A stretch of DNA of 64,000 nucleotides from Actinophytocola oryzae (GCF_004364325.1 NZ_SOCP01000003.1:186001-250000); one strand, 5' to 3'. Shown: positions 52,068-61,173, counted from the stretch's first letter. Numbers and translations are program-made. Notes: a model not told the origin generated them from the letters alone.

Positions 52068-52264
52068 GACAGGTCCCCCTCTTCGACCCGCGCGCCGCCC
52101 CGACCAGCGCCAAATGAAATCAACAACGTCTGAAACACGTGCTTACCAGACGCAACGTGAATGCAAGTCGAGTTTGCACACCATGTCAACCCCCGCGACC
52201 CGTCGCAGGTCCGGTGCAAGTTGCATCGAGCAACGCAGTGATCATTGCTTCGAAAAGAAATGAC

Positions 52265-52300
52265 GAAACGCGGGCCACCTGTGTCGGTGACCCGCGTTTC
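52265..52300 (-). terminator. Hairpin terminator after the acidic repeat protein gene
   Basis: Arms GAAACGCGGG and CCCGCGTTTC, extended inward by a weaker CACC/GGTG pairing. Lies 14 bases downstream of the minus-strand gene ending at 52314. The remaining 52068-52264 stretch is AT-richer than average and presumably holds the promoter of the MHYT gene; no gene seen. Confidence 0.78.
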
Positions 52301-52313
52301 GATGATCAGATCG

Positions 52314-53000
52314 TCAGTCGGTCAGCAGCCGGTTGAAGAATGCGCGGTACTCGCGGATGACCACCCGCAGCTCCTCGGTCCCGGCATCGCCGGCACGCCA
52401 CCGCTCGTCGAGCCCGGCCTTGCGCTCGGCCAGCTCACGCATGATTTCGTCGACCAGCTCGCCCGCGCCACGCACGGAGTCCTCCGGGTCGTCCACGAAG
52501 CCGCCCTGCAGCTCGCGCCACCGGTCACGGAAGCCGCTCATCGCGGTCTCGTCGAAGAACACCTCGCTCGGCTCCGACTGCGCGGAAGCGGTGGCGGGCG
52601 CCTCGGTGGTCTCCCGAGCTGTCTCCTGGTAGTCACCCGGCTCCGCAACGGGTTCCTGGTAGTCACCCGGCTCGGCGACAGGCTCCCGGTAGTCGTCCGC
52701 CTGCACGTTCTCCTGCGTCTCCAGGGACTCCGGACGGTCCAGGTCCGACTCCGGACGATCCGATTCGGACTCGAACGCCTCGGGCCGGGGCTGCAGACCG
52801 TCGCGGTCTGGCTCCACGCCGTCGCGATCCCGCTCCAGAGCGTCGCGGTCCGGCTCCAGACGGTCCTCCTCGTCCTGCGCGAAGGATCTGTCGGCGGGCA
52901 CACGTTCGTCGGAAAGTTCACCCTGAACGGGGATACGCTCGGTCGCGGGGTGGTCGTAGCCGACCGGTTCCTCCACGAACTTCGTCTTGTGCTCAGTCAT
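52314..53000 (-). CDS. Acidic low-complexity protein with short tandem repeats
   Basis: 228 residues, no signal or TM. N-terminal two-thirds are disordered and highly charged, with a DRDALE / DRDGVEP / DRDGLQP series and the tandem units YREPVAEPGD, YQEPVAEPGD, YQETARE. The C-terminal 80 residues (FRDRWRELQGGFVDDPEDSVRGAG onward, ending YRAFFNRLLTD) are related to the C-terminal domain of the next upstream gene's product (VEEWTGIQERFVDAPDESLAEA, ending HYRALFRSLVG). Unknown function; the pair likely arose by duplication of this domain. Confidence 0.78.
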   Translation of the reverse strand: MTEHKTKFVEEPVGYDHPATERIPVQGELSDERVPADRSFAQDEEDRLEPDRDALERDRDGVEPDRDGLQPRPEAFESESDRPESDLDRPESLETQENVQADDYREPVAEPGDYQEPVAEPGDYQETARETTEAPATASAQSEPSEVFFDETAMSGFRDRWRELQGGFVDDPEDSVRGAGELVDEIMRELAERKAGLDERWRAGDAGTEELRVVIREYRAFFNRLLTD

Positions 53001-53013
53001 GTCGTGCCTCCTG

Positions 53014-53622
53014 CTAGCTCTTCAGCCGCGCGCCGTCGACCGCGCCTTCCGTGGTCTCACGTGCTGCCGGCACCTCGGCCTTGTCGGGGTCGACTGTCTC
53101 GATCGGACCGACCAGCGAGCGGAAGAGGGCGCGGTAGTGCACGAGCGCCTGTCGCTGCTCCTCGGTGTCCGCTTCGGCCGTGCCGCGGATGCGGTGGGCG
53201 TCGCGGTAGTGGCTGACCACGTCGGCGTGCTCGACGGAGAGGTCGGCAGCCTGCTGGTCGAACCCGTCGGTGGGGTAACCCCGGTCACGCATCACGGAGT
53301 GCACCAGCTCGTCGGCCTCCGCGAGGCTTTCGTCGGGTGCGTCGACGAAGCGCTCCTGGATACCCGTCCACTCCTCCACGTAGCGCGCACGCGCGGCGAC
53401 TGGCAGTGGCTTGAGATCCAGCTCCGCGTACCGCTTCTCCCGCGCCGTGAGCTCACGCTCGGCGGTGCGGCGGCTGTCGGCTGACTCGAGGCTGCGGTCG
53501 TACTCCGGTCCGAACCGGTTGCGCAGGCGGCGGCTGCGTGCCAGCCCACCCAGGTACCAACCGGCCGCGAACAACACGGCGAGCAGGACGACGACCAGGA
53601 TGACTATTCCCGCAGTCGACAT
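53014..53622 (-). CDS. Membrane-anchored helical protein of a conserved actinobacterial family
   Basis: 202 residues. N-terminal TM helix (about 5-25), then RNRFGPEYDRSLE and a long charged helical region, then EEWTGIQERFVDAPDESLAEADELV and DRGYPTDGFDQQAADLSVEH, a combination I recognise from many actinomycete proteins of unknown function. ATG 53622 has GGAAGGAG at good distance. It is 13 bases upstream of the acidic repeat gene, with which it shares a C-terminal domain. Confidence 0.82.
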   Translation of the reverse strand: MSTAGIVILVVVLLAVLFAAGWYLGGLARSRRLRNRFGPEYDRSLESADSRRTAERELTAREKRYAELDLKPLPVAARARYVEEWTGIQERFVDAPDESLAEADELVHSVMRDRGYPTDGFDQQAADLSVEHADVVSHYRDAHRIRGTAEADTEEQRQALVHYRALFRSLVGPIETVDPDKAEVPAARETTEGAVDGARLKS

Positions 53623-53769
53623 CGTGCACTCCTTCCCTGAACAGACTTGGATGTCGTGGTAGTGCCCTGATTGGTCTGCGGGGAAACCACAAGCCGTCGG
53701 GATTAGGCCACCTGGAGCAACGCGGGGACCACCGCGTGGGCCACCACGAGGGCTTGAGATCATGACCGC

Positions 53770-54114
53770 GTGGTGGACGTGACCATCGACCTCCCGGCCG
53801 GCGACGGCCCCGCCGTGGTGAAGCTCCAGTCACCGCAGTGGGAGCTGAACATCCGGGCCCCGCGCGAGGAACTGGCTCGCCTGCGCGAGATCGACGGCGC
53901 CGACTGGGACTCACGCCGCTCGCTCGCGGTCGGCACGTGTGCCGGTGCGGGTGTCTTCTGGGCCCTCGGCGAGGACGACCAGGTGGCGATACTGGTGGGA
54001 CCGGACGACGAGTCCTGGGACGCCGCGGTGCTCGTTCCGCTGAGGACCGTCCACGAGATCGCGGCGCGCGCGCTCGGCCTGGCGGACAGTGGTCTTACCG
54101 ACGCGGAGGGGTAG
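53770..54114 (+). CDS. Small hypothetical protein
   Basis: 114 residues, soluble, slightly acidic. Strand-rich beginning (VVKLQSPQWELNIRAPREEL), then a Gly/Ala-rich turn, VGTCAGAGVFWALGEDDQVAILVGPDDESWDAAVLVP, and a helical end. No family recognised. GTG 53770 or the GTG one codon later. Only 11 bases separate it from the next gene, so the two probably form an operon. Confidence 0.7.
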   Translation: MVDVTIDLPAGDGPAVVKLQSPQWELNIRAPREELARLREIDGADWDSRRSLAVGTCAGAGVFWALGEDDQVAILVGPDDESWDAAVLVPLRTVHEIAARALGLADSGLTDAEG

Positions 54115-54125
54115 GTTCACCGGCC

Positions 54126-54572
54126 GTGGCCGAGGTTGTGCTGGAGACCGGGATCAACCCGGACGACCCCGAGGAATGGGTGCTGGCTCTCGTCATCGAC
54201 CCCGAGGGGTCCGATGCCGAGCGGACGCTGGTCGCCATCGGTGATCTGTGCCATCCGGACGAGAACGGGGTCTACGCCGTCCCCCAGTCGGACGCCTACG
54301 CGGCTCCGCGGCTCGCGGACGGCGTCCTGACCGTCGACGTCGTCACCTTCCCCGAGGTGCTCGAGGGCCTCCGCGTGACCACGGCGTTTCCGTTGCACGA
54401 CGAGGAGTCCGTGCGGCTGCTGCGGGTGGTCGGGGAGACCGGCCACGACACGCTGCCCCCGACGACACACGTGTTCACCACGCCGATCGAGGCGTTGACC
54501 GACAACGAGGACGAAACACCCTTCGTGCTCGCGCGACCGCCCGTCACCGGCGACGCCACGTCACGTGCGTGA
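54126..54572 (+). CDS. Small hypothetical protein
   Basis: 148 residues, acidic, beta-rich (VLALVIDPEGSDAERTLVAIGD, LTVDVVTFPEVLEGLRVTTAFPLHDEESVRLLRVVGETGHD). No domain recognised. GTG 54126 follows the previous gene closely. Its last 12 bases overlap the convergent Lrp-type gene. Confidence 0.7.
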   Translation: MAEVVLETGINPDDPEEWVLALVIDPEGSDAERTLVAIGDLCHPDENGVYAVPQSDAYAAPRLADGVLTVDVVTFPEVLEGLRVTTAFPLHDEESVRLLRVVGETGHDTLPPTTHVFTTPIEALTDNEDETPFVLARPPVTGDATSRA

Positions 54573-55571
54573 CCCGTTGTGGTTCGCGCCGGCCACCGCG
54601 TGGTGCTCGGCCAGTTGGTCGCGCCACCACGGGGTTTCCACGAACCCGCGCTTCAGCGTCAGCAGTTCGACCGACGCGTTCCACCCCACCACGCCTGCGA
54701 GCTTCGCCAGTGTGGACGTGGTGAACTCGAACAGCCCGGCCGTCGAGTCGGCGATGATCTCGCACAGCAACGCGTTCCCGTCCAGCGTGGCGCCGAGATA
54801 ACGCACGGCCGGGTGGCGGGTCAGCGCCTCGGCGACCTCGGCGAGCTTCGCGGGCTCGACGGTCACCCACAGCAGGGTTTCCGCCTCCAGGCCGAGCAGT
54901 GACGAAGGGACGATGGTGAACACGGCCGCGCACCCGTCGGTGATCATGCGCTCGAAGCGGCGGCGGACCGTGCTCTCGTTGAGGCTCAACCCGTCGGCGA
55001 CCGTCTTGAAGCTGGCCCTGCCGTCGTTGCGCAGGCAGTCGAGGATGGCCCAGTCGACCTTGTCGAAGTGTTCGGGTCTGCACAGCGACACCCTCTGGTC
55101 CGGGACCTCGTGGGTGACCAGCTGCCGGTACCAGTCGTGCGCGGCCTTGTAGACGTGCAGGAGCAGGTCGCTGTACCAGCGCTGCACGCCCTCGATCTCC
55201 TGCAGTTCCAACATGGTCTGCGGGTAGCGGGTGGCGGCGGAGTTGACCACCAGCTCGATCGCGATGTCGTACGAGCCGGTGATCAACGACGCCCACCGCA
55301 CGTCCTCGCGGGCCACCAGCTGTTCGGCCACGTCGAGCTGCGTGCCGGGACGGCAGCCGATGCGGGTGAAGAACGTCTCCGTCGGACCGGTGCTGCCGAG
55401 GTTCGGCAGCACCGCGATCTTCAACAGCTTCTCCGCGACCAGTTGCTGGACGCGCCGCGCGACCGTCGGCACGGACGTCTCGCACATCGCGGCGACCGAC
55501 GTCCAGCTCGCCCGACCGTCGACCTGCAGCGAGATGATGATCTGCCGGTCGAGGTCGTCGAACTGCCTCAC
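54561..55571 (-). CDS. Lrp/AsnC-family regulator with two tandem HTH-ligand units
   Basis: 336 residues, double the usual length: HTH 1 (DDLDRQIIISLQVDGRASWTSVA), ligand domain, then a second AsnC-type HTH (DKVDWAILDCLRNDGRASFKTVA, NESTVRRRFERM) and ligand domain (about 165-320). Such tandem-HTH members occur in actinomycetes and regulate amino-acid or peptide use. It is the last gene of a row with an iminopeptidase-like hydrolase, an M24 protein and a peptide ABC transporter, so it likely controls them. GTG 55571 used. Overlaps the convergent hypothetical gene by 12 bases. Confidence 0.88.
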   Translation of the reverse strand: MRQFDDLDRQIIISLQVDGRASWTSVAAMCETSVPTVARRVQQLVAEKLLKIAVLPNLGSTGPTETFFTRIGCRPGTQLDVAEQLVAREDVRWASLITGSYDIAIELVVNSAATRYPQTMLELQEIEGVQRWYSDLLLHVYKAAHDWYRQLVTHEVPDQRVSLCRPEHFDKVDWAILDCLRNDGRASFKTVADGLSLNESTVRRRFERMITDGCAAVFTIVPSSLLGLEAETLLWVTVEPAKLAEVAEALTRHPAVRYLGATLDGNALLCEIIADSTAGLFEFTTSTLAKLAGVVGWNASVELLTLKRGFVETPWWRDQLAEHHAVAGANHNGSRT

Positions 55572-55587
55572 GGTTCCCCCGCCTCGC

Positions 55588-56457
55588 TCACGGGGCGACT
55601 TCTGCCAGAAACCCTCGTACTACTTCGGTCCACGCCTCGGCCTCCTCGATCTGCGGTGAGTGGCCGGACTTCTCGAACACCACCAGCCGCGAGCCGGGGA
55701 TCAGACTAGCGATCTTCTCGCTGCATTCAACGGGTGTTATCCAGTCCGTCCTGCCGACCGTGATCAGCGTCGGCGCGGTGATCTTCGGCAGCACCGGTTT
55801 GAGGTCGTAGTTCGGCATGTTCACCGAGAACGCGTAGTTGTGCGCCTCGAAACGGTACGGCGTGGCCTCGACCTTCGCCTCGACCGCAGCCGGGTCGTAG
55901 TGATAGTCGTACAGCGGCAGGATCTCCCGCCAGCAGTCGCGCAGGTCCGCGTCGTCGCGGACCTTCCCGGCGAAGATGCGGTCGAACTTCTCGCGGTCGA
56001 TCTCGACGCGGGTGTTCGCCAGCGCGTTGGCCAGCGCCCTCTCCTCGTTCGAGTTGTCCGGCGAGGTGTCCCGCAACACCAGCGCGCGAACGCGATCCGG
56101 ATAGCGTGTCGCGTACTCCATGGCCATGAACCCGCCGTACGAGCCGCCTGCCATGATGATCTGTTCCGCGCCAACCCATTCCCGCAGCGCGTCGACGTCC
56201 GCGGCCCACTGCTCGTGGCTGAACGTGCCGTTTCCCTCGCTCTGCCCGGATCCCCGCGCGTCGAACACCACGACCCGGTAGGTGTCCGCGAGGCGGCCGA
56301 AGCTGCCCCTCGGCTCGGCCCGCGAGCCCAGCCCCGGCGCACCGTGGTGTGCGATCAGCACTGGCGCGCCCTCGGGCCCGAGGACCTCGACGGCCAGCCG
56401 GTTGCCGTTGATCTCCACCAGCTCCGCCTCTGTCGTGGCGGCGGCGAACTCAGACAC
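55588..56457 (-). CDS. Alpha/beta hydrolase, proline iminopeptidase-like
   Basis: 289 residues. HHGAPGLGSR (oxyanion region), DARGSGQSEG, nucleophile motif GGSYGG, acid in VGRTDWITP and His in EKSGHSPQI, all correctly spaced. Patterns fit prolyl iminopeptidases, which remove N-terminal proline, though other amidases share them. GTG start after AAAGGAGAATCTCT. 15 bases downstream of the M24 gene and 16 upstream of the Lrp gene: part of the same transcription unit. Confidence 0.85.
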   Translation of the reverse strand: MSEFAAATTEAELVEINGNRLAVEVLGPEGAPVLIAHHGAPGLGSRAEPRGSFGRLADTYRVVVFDARGSGQSEGNGTFSHEQWAADVDALREWVGAEQIIMAGGSYGGFMAMEYATRYPDRVRALVLRDTSPDNSNEERALANALANTRVEIDREKFDRIFAGKVRDDADLRDCWREILPLYDYHYDPAAVEAKVEATPYRFEAHNYAFSVNMPNYDLKPVLPKITAPTLITVGRTDWITPVECSEKIASLIPGSRLVVFEKSGHSPQIEEAEAWTEVVRGFLAEVAP

Positions 56458-56472
56458 AGAGATTCTCCTTTG

Positions 56473-57654
56473 CTAGACGGGTATCACGCAGTCGTCGAGT
56501 GATCGCGGGAACGACGTGAGCGGCCGCGAGCCGCCCTCGGTGACGAGCATGCTGTCCGAGATCCGGTAGCCCGCGTGGCCGGGCACGTAGATGCCGGGCT
56601 CGTTGGAGACGATCATGCCCGGCTCCAGCAGGGTCGCGTCGCCGTCCTCGAGCCACGGCGGCTCGTGCATGCCGAGGCCGATCCCGTGGCCCTGCCGGTG
56701 CCGCAGGAACCGCCCCAGCCCGGCCTCGCGGATCACCTCGAGGCAGACGGCGTTGGCACTGCGGCATTCCGCGCCCGGCTTGATGGCCTGGCCGCCCACC
56801 TCCTGCGCGCGGCGGACGGTGTCGTGGTAGCGACGCTGGTCCACGGAGGGCTCGCCGAGCACGAACGTCCGCTCCCCCTCCACGAACCGGCCGCCGACCG
56901 CGCAGCCGAGCGACAGCTGGAACGTGTCGCCTGGCCGCAGCCGGTATCCGGATGGAAGTCCGTGTGGGTATACGGAGTTCTCTCCCGCGTAGACCAGTCC
57001 GCCCGCGAGCGGCGAGACGACGATGACGTCGTCGTGCTCGGCGTACATGGTCGACGTGCCGACCTTCGTGACGTGTGCGGCGAGCTCGGCCTCGCTCGGG
57101 AACTGGCCGCCGGTCGCGACGGCCTCCGCCACGAGCCAGGCACCCGAGGACAGCATCAGGTCGGTGATCCGCGCGGCCTCCTGGTGCAGCGCGATCTCGA
57201 CGGGGTGCTTGACGTACCTCGCGACCGTCACCAGGTCCGTCGGCACCAGCTCCACAGTGGACAGGGCGGTGCCCGCGGCGTGCAGGCGGCTGTAGGACAT
57301 CGACGTCGTGTGCCCGGCACGACGCCTGCCGAGCCCGACCGCCCCGGCGAGCACCGAGAACGGCGGCGTGACGCCGGGATACTCCGGATAGGACACCAGC
57401 TCCGCTACGGCGTGCTGTATCTGCGCGTGCTCACGTTCCAGCTCCGGCAGGAGGAGGAAGCACCGGCCGTCGGTGTCGAGCCACACGGCGACCGGGCGTT
57501 CGCCAGGGTGGTGGAAGAACCCGGTCAGGTACGCGACGTCCTCGGGGTCGTCGGTGAGCACGGCGTCCAGTCCGGCCTCGGTCGCGCGGGTGCGCACCCG
57601 GTCCTGGACAGCTTCGAAGAAACCGCGACCGAGCCGCGGGGAAAAGCTCGTCAT
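56473..57654 (-). CDS. M24-fold protein (creatinase/aminopeptidase P family) with altered metal ligands
   Basis: 393 residues: N-terminal creatinase-N-like domain (about 15-150) and C-terminal pita-bread domain. Compared with aminopeptidase P, whose five metal ligands are D,D,H,E,E, the two Asp positions read Ser (in FQLSLGC) and Glu (in VEGERTF), the His is kept (GHGIGLGMHE), the first Glu is kept (SNEPGIY) and the last Glu is Ser (RISDSML). Most metal binding is therefore lost, as in creatinase and similar non-metallo members. Likely a C-N hydrolase of a small amide or a pseudo-enzyme. ATG 57654 overlaps the permease stop by one base. Confidence 0.85.
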   Translation of the reverse strand: MTSFSPRLGRGFFEAVQDRVRTRATEAGLDAVLTDDPEDVAYLTGFFHHPGERPVAVWLDTDGRCFLLLPELEREHAQIQHAVAELVSYPEYPGVTPPFSVLAGAVGLGRRRAGHTTSMSYSRLHAAGTALSTVELVPTDLVTVARYVKHPVEIALHQEAARITDLMLSSGAWLVAEAVATGGQFPSEAELAAHVTKVGTSTMYAEHDDVIVVSPLAGGLVYAGENSVYPHGLPSGYRLRPGDTFQLSLGCAVGGRFVEGERTFVLGEPSVDQRRYHDTVRRAQEVGGQAIKPGAECRSANAVCLEVIREAGLGRFLRHRQGHGIGLGMHEPPWLEDGDATLLEPGMIVSNEPGIYVPGHAGYRISDSMLVTEGGSRPLTSFPRSLDDCVIPV

Positions 57655-58565
57655 TATTTGTTTCGCCTCGGGTTGCGAGCGTCGTTGTAAGCGGTGGACA
57701 GCAGGGTGGCCGCCAGCACCAGCAGGAAGATCGCGGCGGAGGGGAACAGCGGCAGCCACCACGCCGTCGACATGGCACCTGCCTGCTGTGCCTCGTAGAG
57801 AATCCGGCCCCACGACCACGTGTTCGGGTCGCCGAGGCCGAGGAAGGCCAGGCCGGCCGCGGAAAGCACGGCCCTGGAACCCGTCAGCACCACGGAGACC
57901 AGGATCAGCGGCATCACCGCGGGCACGACGTGCCTGCGGATGATCCACACCGGCGAGCTGGTCATCAGCCGCGCGGCGTCCACATAGGGCAGCCGGACGA
58001 CCGAGAGCGCCTGCGAGCGCACCACCCTGGTCACCTCCGGCCACGAGAACGCCGCGATCACCAGGATGATCGTCAGCGTGCTCGGTCCGATCAGCGCCGC
58101 GACGAGGATCATGAGCGGCAGGACCGGCAGCGACAGCGTCAGGTCGACGATGACGCTGATGACCGCGTCCAGCCTGCGGAAGTACGCACCGAGCACCGCG
58201 AGCAGGGTGCCGAACACGATGGCGATCACCGCGGCGGCGGCCGCGACCAGCAGGCTCTGCCTCGCACCCCACACGACCTCGCTGTACACGTCGAGGCCGA
58301 GGCTGTCGGTGCCGAACCAGTGCGCGCCGGACGGCGGCGAGAGCACCGCGTCGCCGTAGCCGCTCGGGTAGCTCGCGAGCAGTGGTGCCGCGATGGCCGT
58401 GAAGGCCAGCAGCAGCAACACGACCAGCGCCGCCATGCCGAGCGGCTCGCGCCGGAACCGCCGCCACGTGTTGCGTGCCGGAGCGTCCACGGTGGCCGCC
58501 GCCGGGGGCGGCGGTGACACCTGCAGCGCGGGCTCCGCGGGCGGGGTGGGCTCGGTCATCGTCAT
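57654..58565 (-). CDS. Peptide ABC transporter permease, DppC-like
   Basis: 303 residues: basic/proline-rich N-terminus, one leading TM helix, then the BPD_transp_1 domain with HWFGTDSLGLDVYSEVVWGAR, SQALSVVRLPYVDAARLM (EAA-loop region) and AGLAFLGLGDPNTWSWG. Typical Dpp/Opp second permease. ATG 58565 overlaps the DppB-like stop (ATGA). Works with the neighbouring permease, binding protein and divergent ATPases. Confidence 0.92.
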   Translation of the reverse strand: MTMTEPTPPAEPALQVSPPPPAAATVDAPARNTWRRFRREPLGMAALVVLLLLAFTAIAAPLLASYPSGYGDAVLSPPSGAHWFGTDSLGLDVYSEVVWGARQSLLVAAAAAVIAIVFGTLLAVLGAYFRRLDAVISVIVDLTLSLPVLPLMILVAALIGPSTLTIILVIAAFSWPEVTRVVRSQALSVVRLPYVDAARLMTSSPVWIIRRHVVPAVMPLILVSVVLTGSRAVLSAAGLAFLGLGDPNTWSWGRILYEAQQAGAMSTAWWLPLFPSAAIFLLVLAATLLSTAYNDARNPRRNK

Positions 58566-59530
58566 GCTCCCACCTTCACTCGCGGGTCGAGCAGGCCGTA
58601 GACGACGTCGGTGATCATGTTGACGACCACCACGACCACGGCCAGCAGCAGGAAGGCGCCCTGCAGCAACGGGAAGTCGAGTCGGGTCACGGCGTCGAAC
58701 ATGCCGCGCCCGATGCCCGGGTAGGCGTACACGGTCTCGATGAGGATCACGCCGCCGACCAGGTACAGGCAGATCTGCAGGCCCACCAACGTGGTCGTGG
58801 GCAGCAGCGCGTTGCGCAGCGCGTGTTTCCACAGCACTCTGCGGTGTGGCAGGCCGTTGGCCCGCGCCAGCGTCACGTAGTCCTCACCGAGTGCCTCGAT
58901 CAGCGTCGACCGCACGGTCAGCACGTAGCTGCCCAGCTGTACGAGCACCAGCGAGAGCATCGGCAGCACGAGGTGGGAGACGACGCTCAGGTACCACGCA
59001 CCGCCGTAGGTCCCGTCGGTGTAAGCGCCCCCGATGGGGAACCAGCCCAGCTGCAAGCCGAACACGTACAGCAGCAGGATGCCGATGCTCGGCACGAACA
59101 GCGACTGCCCGGTCACGGCGACCATCTGGACGACACGGTCGAGCACCCCGCCGGCGCGGGCCGCGGCGGCCACGCCGAGCGGGATGCCCAACAACACTGT
59201 CACCACAAGAGCGACACCGACCAGCAACAGTGTCCACGGCAGCATCTCCATGAGCGAGTCCGTCACGGGGATGTTCTGGCTGAAGGAGATACCGAGGTTC
59301 CCCTGCAGCAACTGGCCGAGGTACTTGACGTACTGCACGGGCAACGGCTGGTCGAGGCCGTAGGTGTGCAGCAGGTCCGCCCGGATCGCCGGCGTCATGT
59401 TCGTGCTCGCGATGGCGATCGCGGGGTCGCCGGGCAGCAGGCGCAGCATCAGGAACGTCACCGTCACCGCGAACCAGATGGTGACCAGACCGCGACCGAT
59501 CCTCTTGAGCACGAACGACAACAACGACAT
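58562..59530 (-). CDS. Peptide ABC transporter permease, DppB-like
   Basis: 322 residues. KRIGRGLVTIWFAVTVTFLMLR N-terminal helix, LRLLPGDPA, then EDYVTLARANGLPHRRVLWKHALRNAL (EAA motif) and ETVYAYPGIGRGMFDAV, the DppB signature. Six predicted TM helices. 17 bases downstream of the binding-protein gene. Confidence 0.93.
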   Translation of the reverse strand: MSLLSFVLKRIGRGLVTIWFAVTVTFLMLRLLPGDPAIAIASTNMTPAIRADLLHTYGLDQPLPVQYVKYLGQLLQGNLGISFSQNIPVTDSLMEMLPWTLLLVGVALVVTVLLGIPLGVAAAARAGGVLDRVVQMVAVTGQSLFVPSIGILLLYVFGLQLGWFPIGGAYTDGTYGGAWYLSVVSHLVLPMLSLVLVQLGSYVLTVRSTLIEALGEDYVTLARANGLPHRRVLWKHALRNALLPTTTLVGLQICLYLVGGVILIETVYAYPGIGRGMFDAVTRLDFPLLQGAFLLLAVVVVVVNMITDVVYGLLDPRVKVGA

Positions 59531-59547
59531 CCGGGCGGACTCCTTGA

Positions 59548-61173
59548 CTACTTCTCGGACTTGGTCGCCGAGGCGACCGAGATCGGGTTGACGATCGAGA
59601 GCAGCTCACTTGGCTTGATCTGGAAGCCACTCCAGTCCGACCGGTACGCCACGTACAGGTTCTGCGTGTACATCACGTTGTCGTACACGTTGTCGTGCAC
59701 CATCTTCGCGGCCTTCTGCAGCAACGGCTTCTGGTCGTCACGTTCGAAGGTCGTCCGCGCCTGGTTGATCAGGTCGTTGAGCTTCGGGTCGTCCACGTAG
59801 GAGTAGTTGATCGCACCCTTGGGCAGGTACGTCAGCGCCATGTTCGTGGCCGGGTCGTCCATGATCGCGAAGTTGCCCGCGTAGATGTCGAAGTCGCCGT
59901 CGTCCGTCTTCGCGAGGTAGGTGTTGCGTTCCAGGCCCTGCAGCTCGATCGTGATGCCCGCCTTGGCCGCGCCGTCCTTGACGAGCGTCGCCCACTGCGT
60001 GGTCACCGGGTCCTGCAGCGAGTAGATCATCCGGAACGTCAGTGGGAAGTTCCCGCTGCCGTCCGCCTTGTAGCCCGCCTGTTCCAGCAGCTTCTTCGCG
60101 CCGTCCGGGTCGTACTTGTACTCCTTGATGGAGTCGTCGTAGAAGTTCTTCAGCACCGGCATGATCGGGCTGGACCCGGTCGAGACACCCTGGTCCTGCA
60201 GCACGACCTTGCGGATCGCGACGTAGTCGACCGACTGCGCGAGCGCCTGTCGGACCTCCTTCTTCGCCAGGTCCGGCTTGGTCATGTTGTAGGTCATGTG
60301 CGAGTACCCGAGGCCGGGGACCGTCGCGACCTTGATGCCCGACGTGCTCTGCAGGCTCTTGACCTGGGCCGGGGGCAGCGTGTTCGCGATGACGTCCACG
60401 TCGCCGTTCTTCAGCGAGAGGATCTCCGTGTTGACGTCCGGGAACACGCGGTAGACGATCTTGGCTGCCTTGGGCTTGCCGCCGTCGACCAGCGGGTAGT
60501 CGTCGACCCGCTCCATCGTGTAGCTCTGTCCGCGTTGGACGTCCTTGAGCACGTACGGCCCCGCCGACACCCAGCCGCCGTTCGACCCGTCGTTGGCGAA
60601 CTTCGCGACCGAGCCTGCTGGCTCGAAGACGTGCTCCGGCACGATGTTGCCCCAGAACCCGACCTCGGGGATGACGGTCGAGTCGGGTGCGGACAGCTTC
60701 ACCTCGACACGCGTGTCGGACACCGCGGTCGCCGACACCATGTTCGTCAGCTGCCCGGTGAGCGTGCCTGCCGGCGCGTCCTTCTTGGTCGCGTTGAGCG
60801 TGTACGCCACGTCCTTCGCGGTGAGCGGCTGGCCGTCCGACCACTTCATGCCGGAGCGGATCTCGTAGTAGCCGGTCGTCGGGTTGACGTAGCCCCACTT
60901 CTGCGCCAGCTCCGGCTGCTTCTCGCCGTCCGGGCCGATCGACAGCAGGTGCGGGTACATGAGGTTGGTGATCCAGTAGTCACTGCGGCTGTTGCCCACC
61001 AACGGGTTGTAGTTGACCACGTCGGTAGTGGTGGCGATGGTCAGCGTCGCGTCGGTGACTTCCTTGCCGCCGGTCGAGCCGGTACCGCCGCCCGCGCTCG
61101 GCGCACTCGGCGCACAGGCGGCGAGAAGACCGACTCCGACGGCTACCGCGAGCAGTCTGGTACGTGATTTCAA
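59548..61173 (-). CDS. Peptide/nickel-type ABC transporter substrate-binding lipoprotein
   Basis: 541 residues, SBP_bac_5 family. Lipobox LLAAC in MKSRTRLLAVAVGVGLLAAC, then MKWSDGQPLTAKDVAYTL, YVLKDVQRGQSYTMER, VRQALAQSVDYVAIRKV, all family hallmarks. The start is TTG at 61173: AAGGAGG lies upstream, the signal peptide begins there and the TTGA overlaps the dipeptidase stop. An ATG or GTG is not available nearby. Confidence 0.92.
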   Translation of the reverse strand: MKSRTRLLAVAVGVGLLAACAPSAPSAGGGTGSTGGKEVTDATLTIATTTDVVNYNPLVGNSRSDYWITNLMYPHLLSIGPDGEKQPELAQKWGYVNPTTGYYEIRSGMKWSDGQPLTAKDVAYTLNATKKDAPAGTLTGQLTNMVSATAVSDTRVEVKLSAPDSTVIPEVGFWGNIVPEHVFEPAGSVAKFANDGSNGGWVSAGPYVLKDVQRGQSYTMERVDDYPLVDGGKPKAAKIVYRVFPDVNTEILSLKNGDVDVIANTLPPAQVKSLQSTSGIKVATVPGLGYSHMTYNMTKPDLAKKEVRQALAQSVDYVAIRKVVLQDQGVSTGSSPIMPVLKNFYDDSIKEYKYDPDGAKKLLEQAGYKADGSGNFPLTFRMIYSLQDPVTTQWATLVKDGAAKAGITIELQGLERNTYLAKTDDGDFDIYAGNFAIMDDPATNMALTYLPKGAINYSYVDDPKLNDLINQARTTFERDDQKPLLQKAAKMVHDNVYDNVMYTQNLYVAYRSDWSGFQIKPSELLSIVNPISVASATKSEK

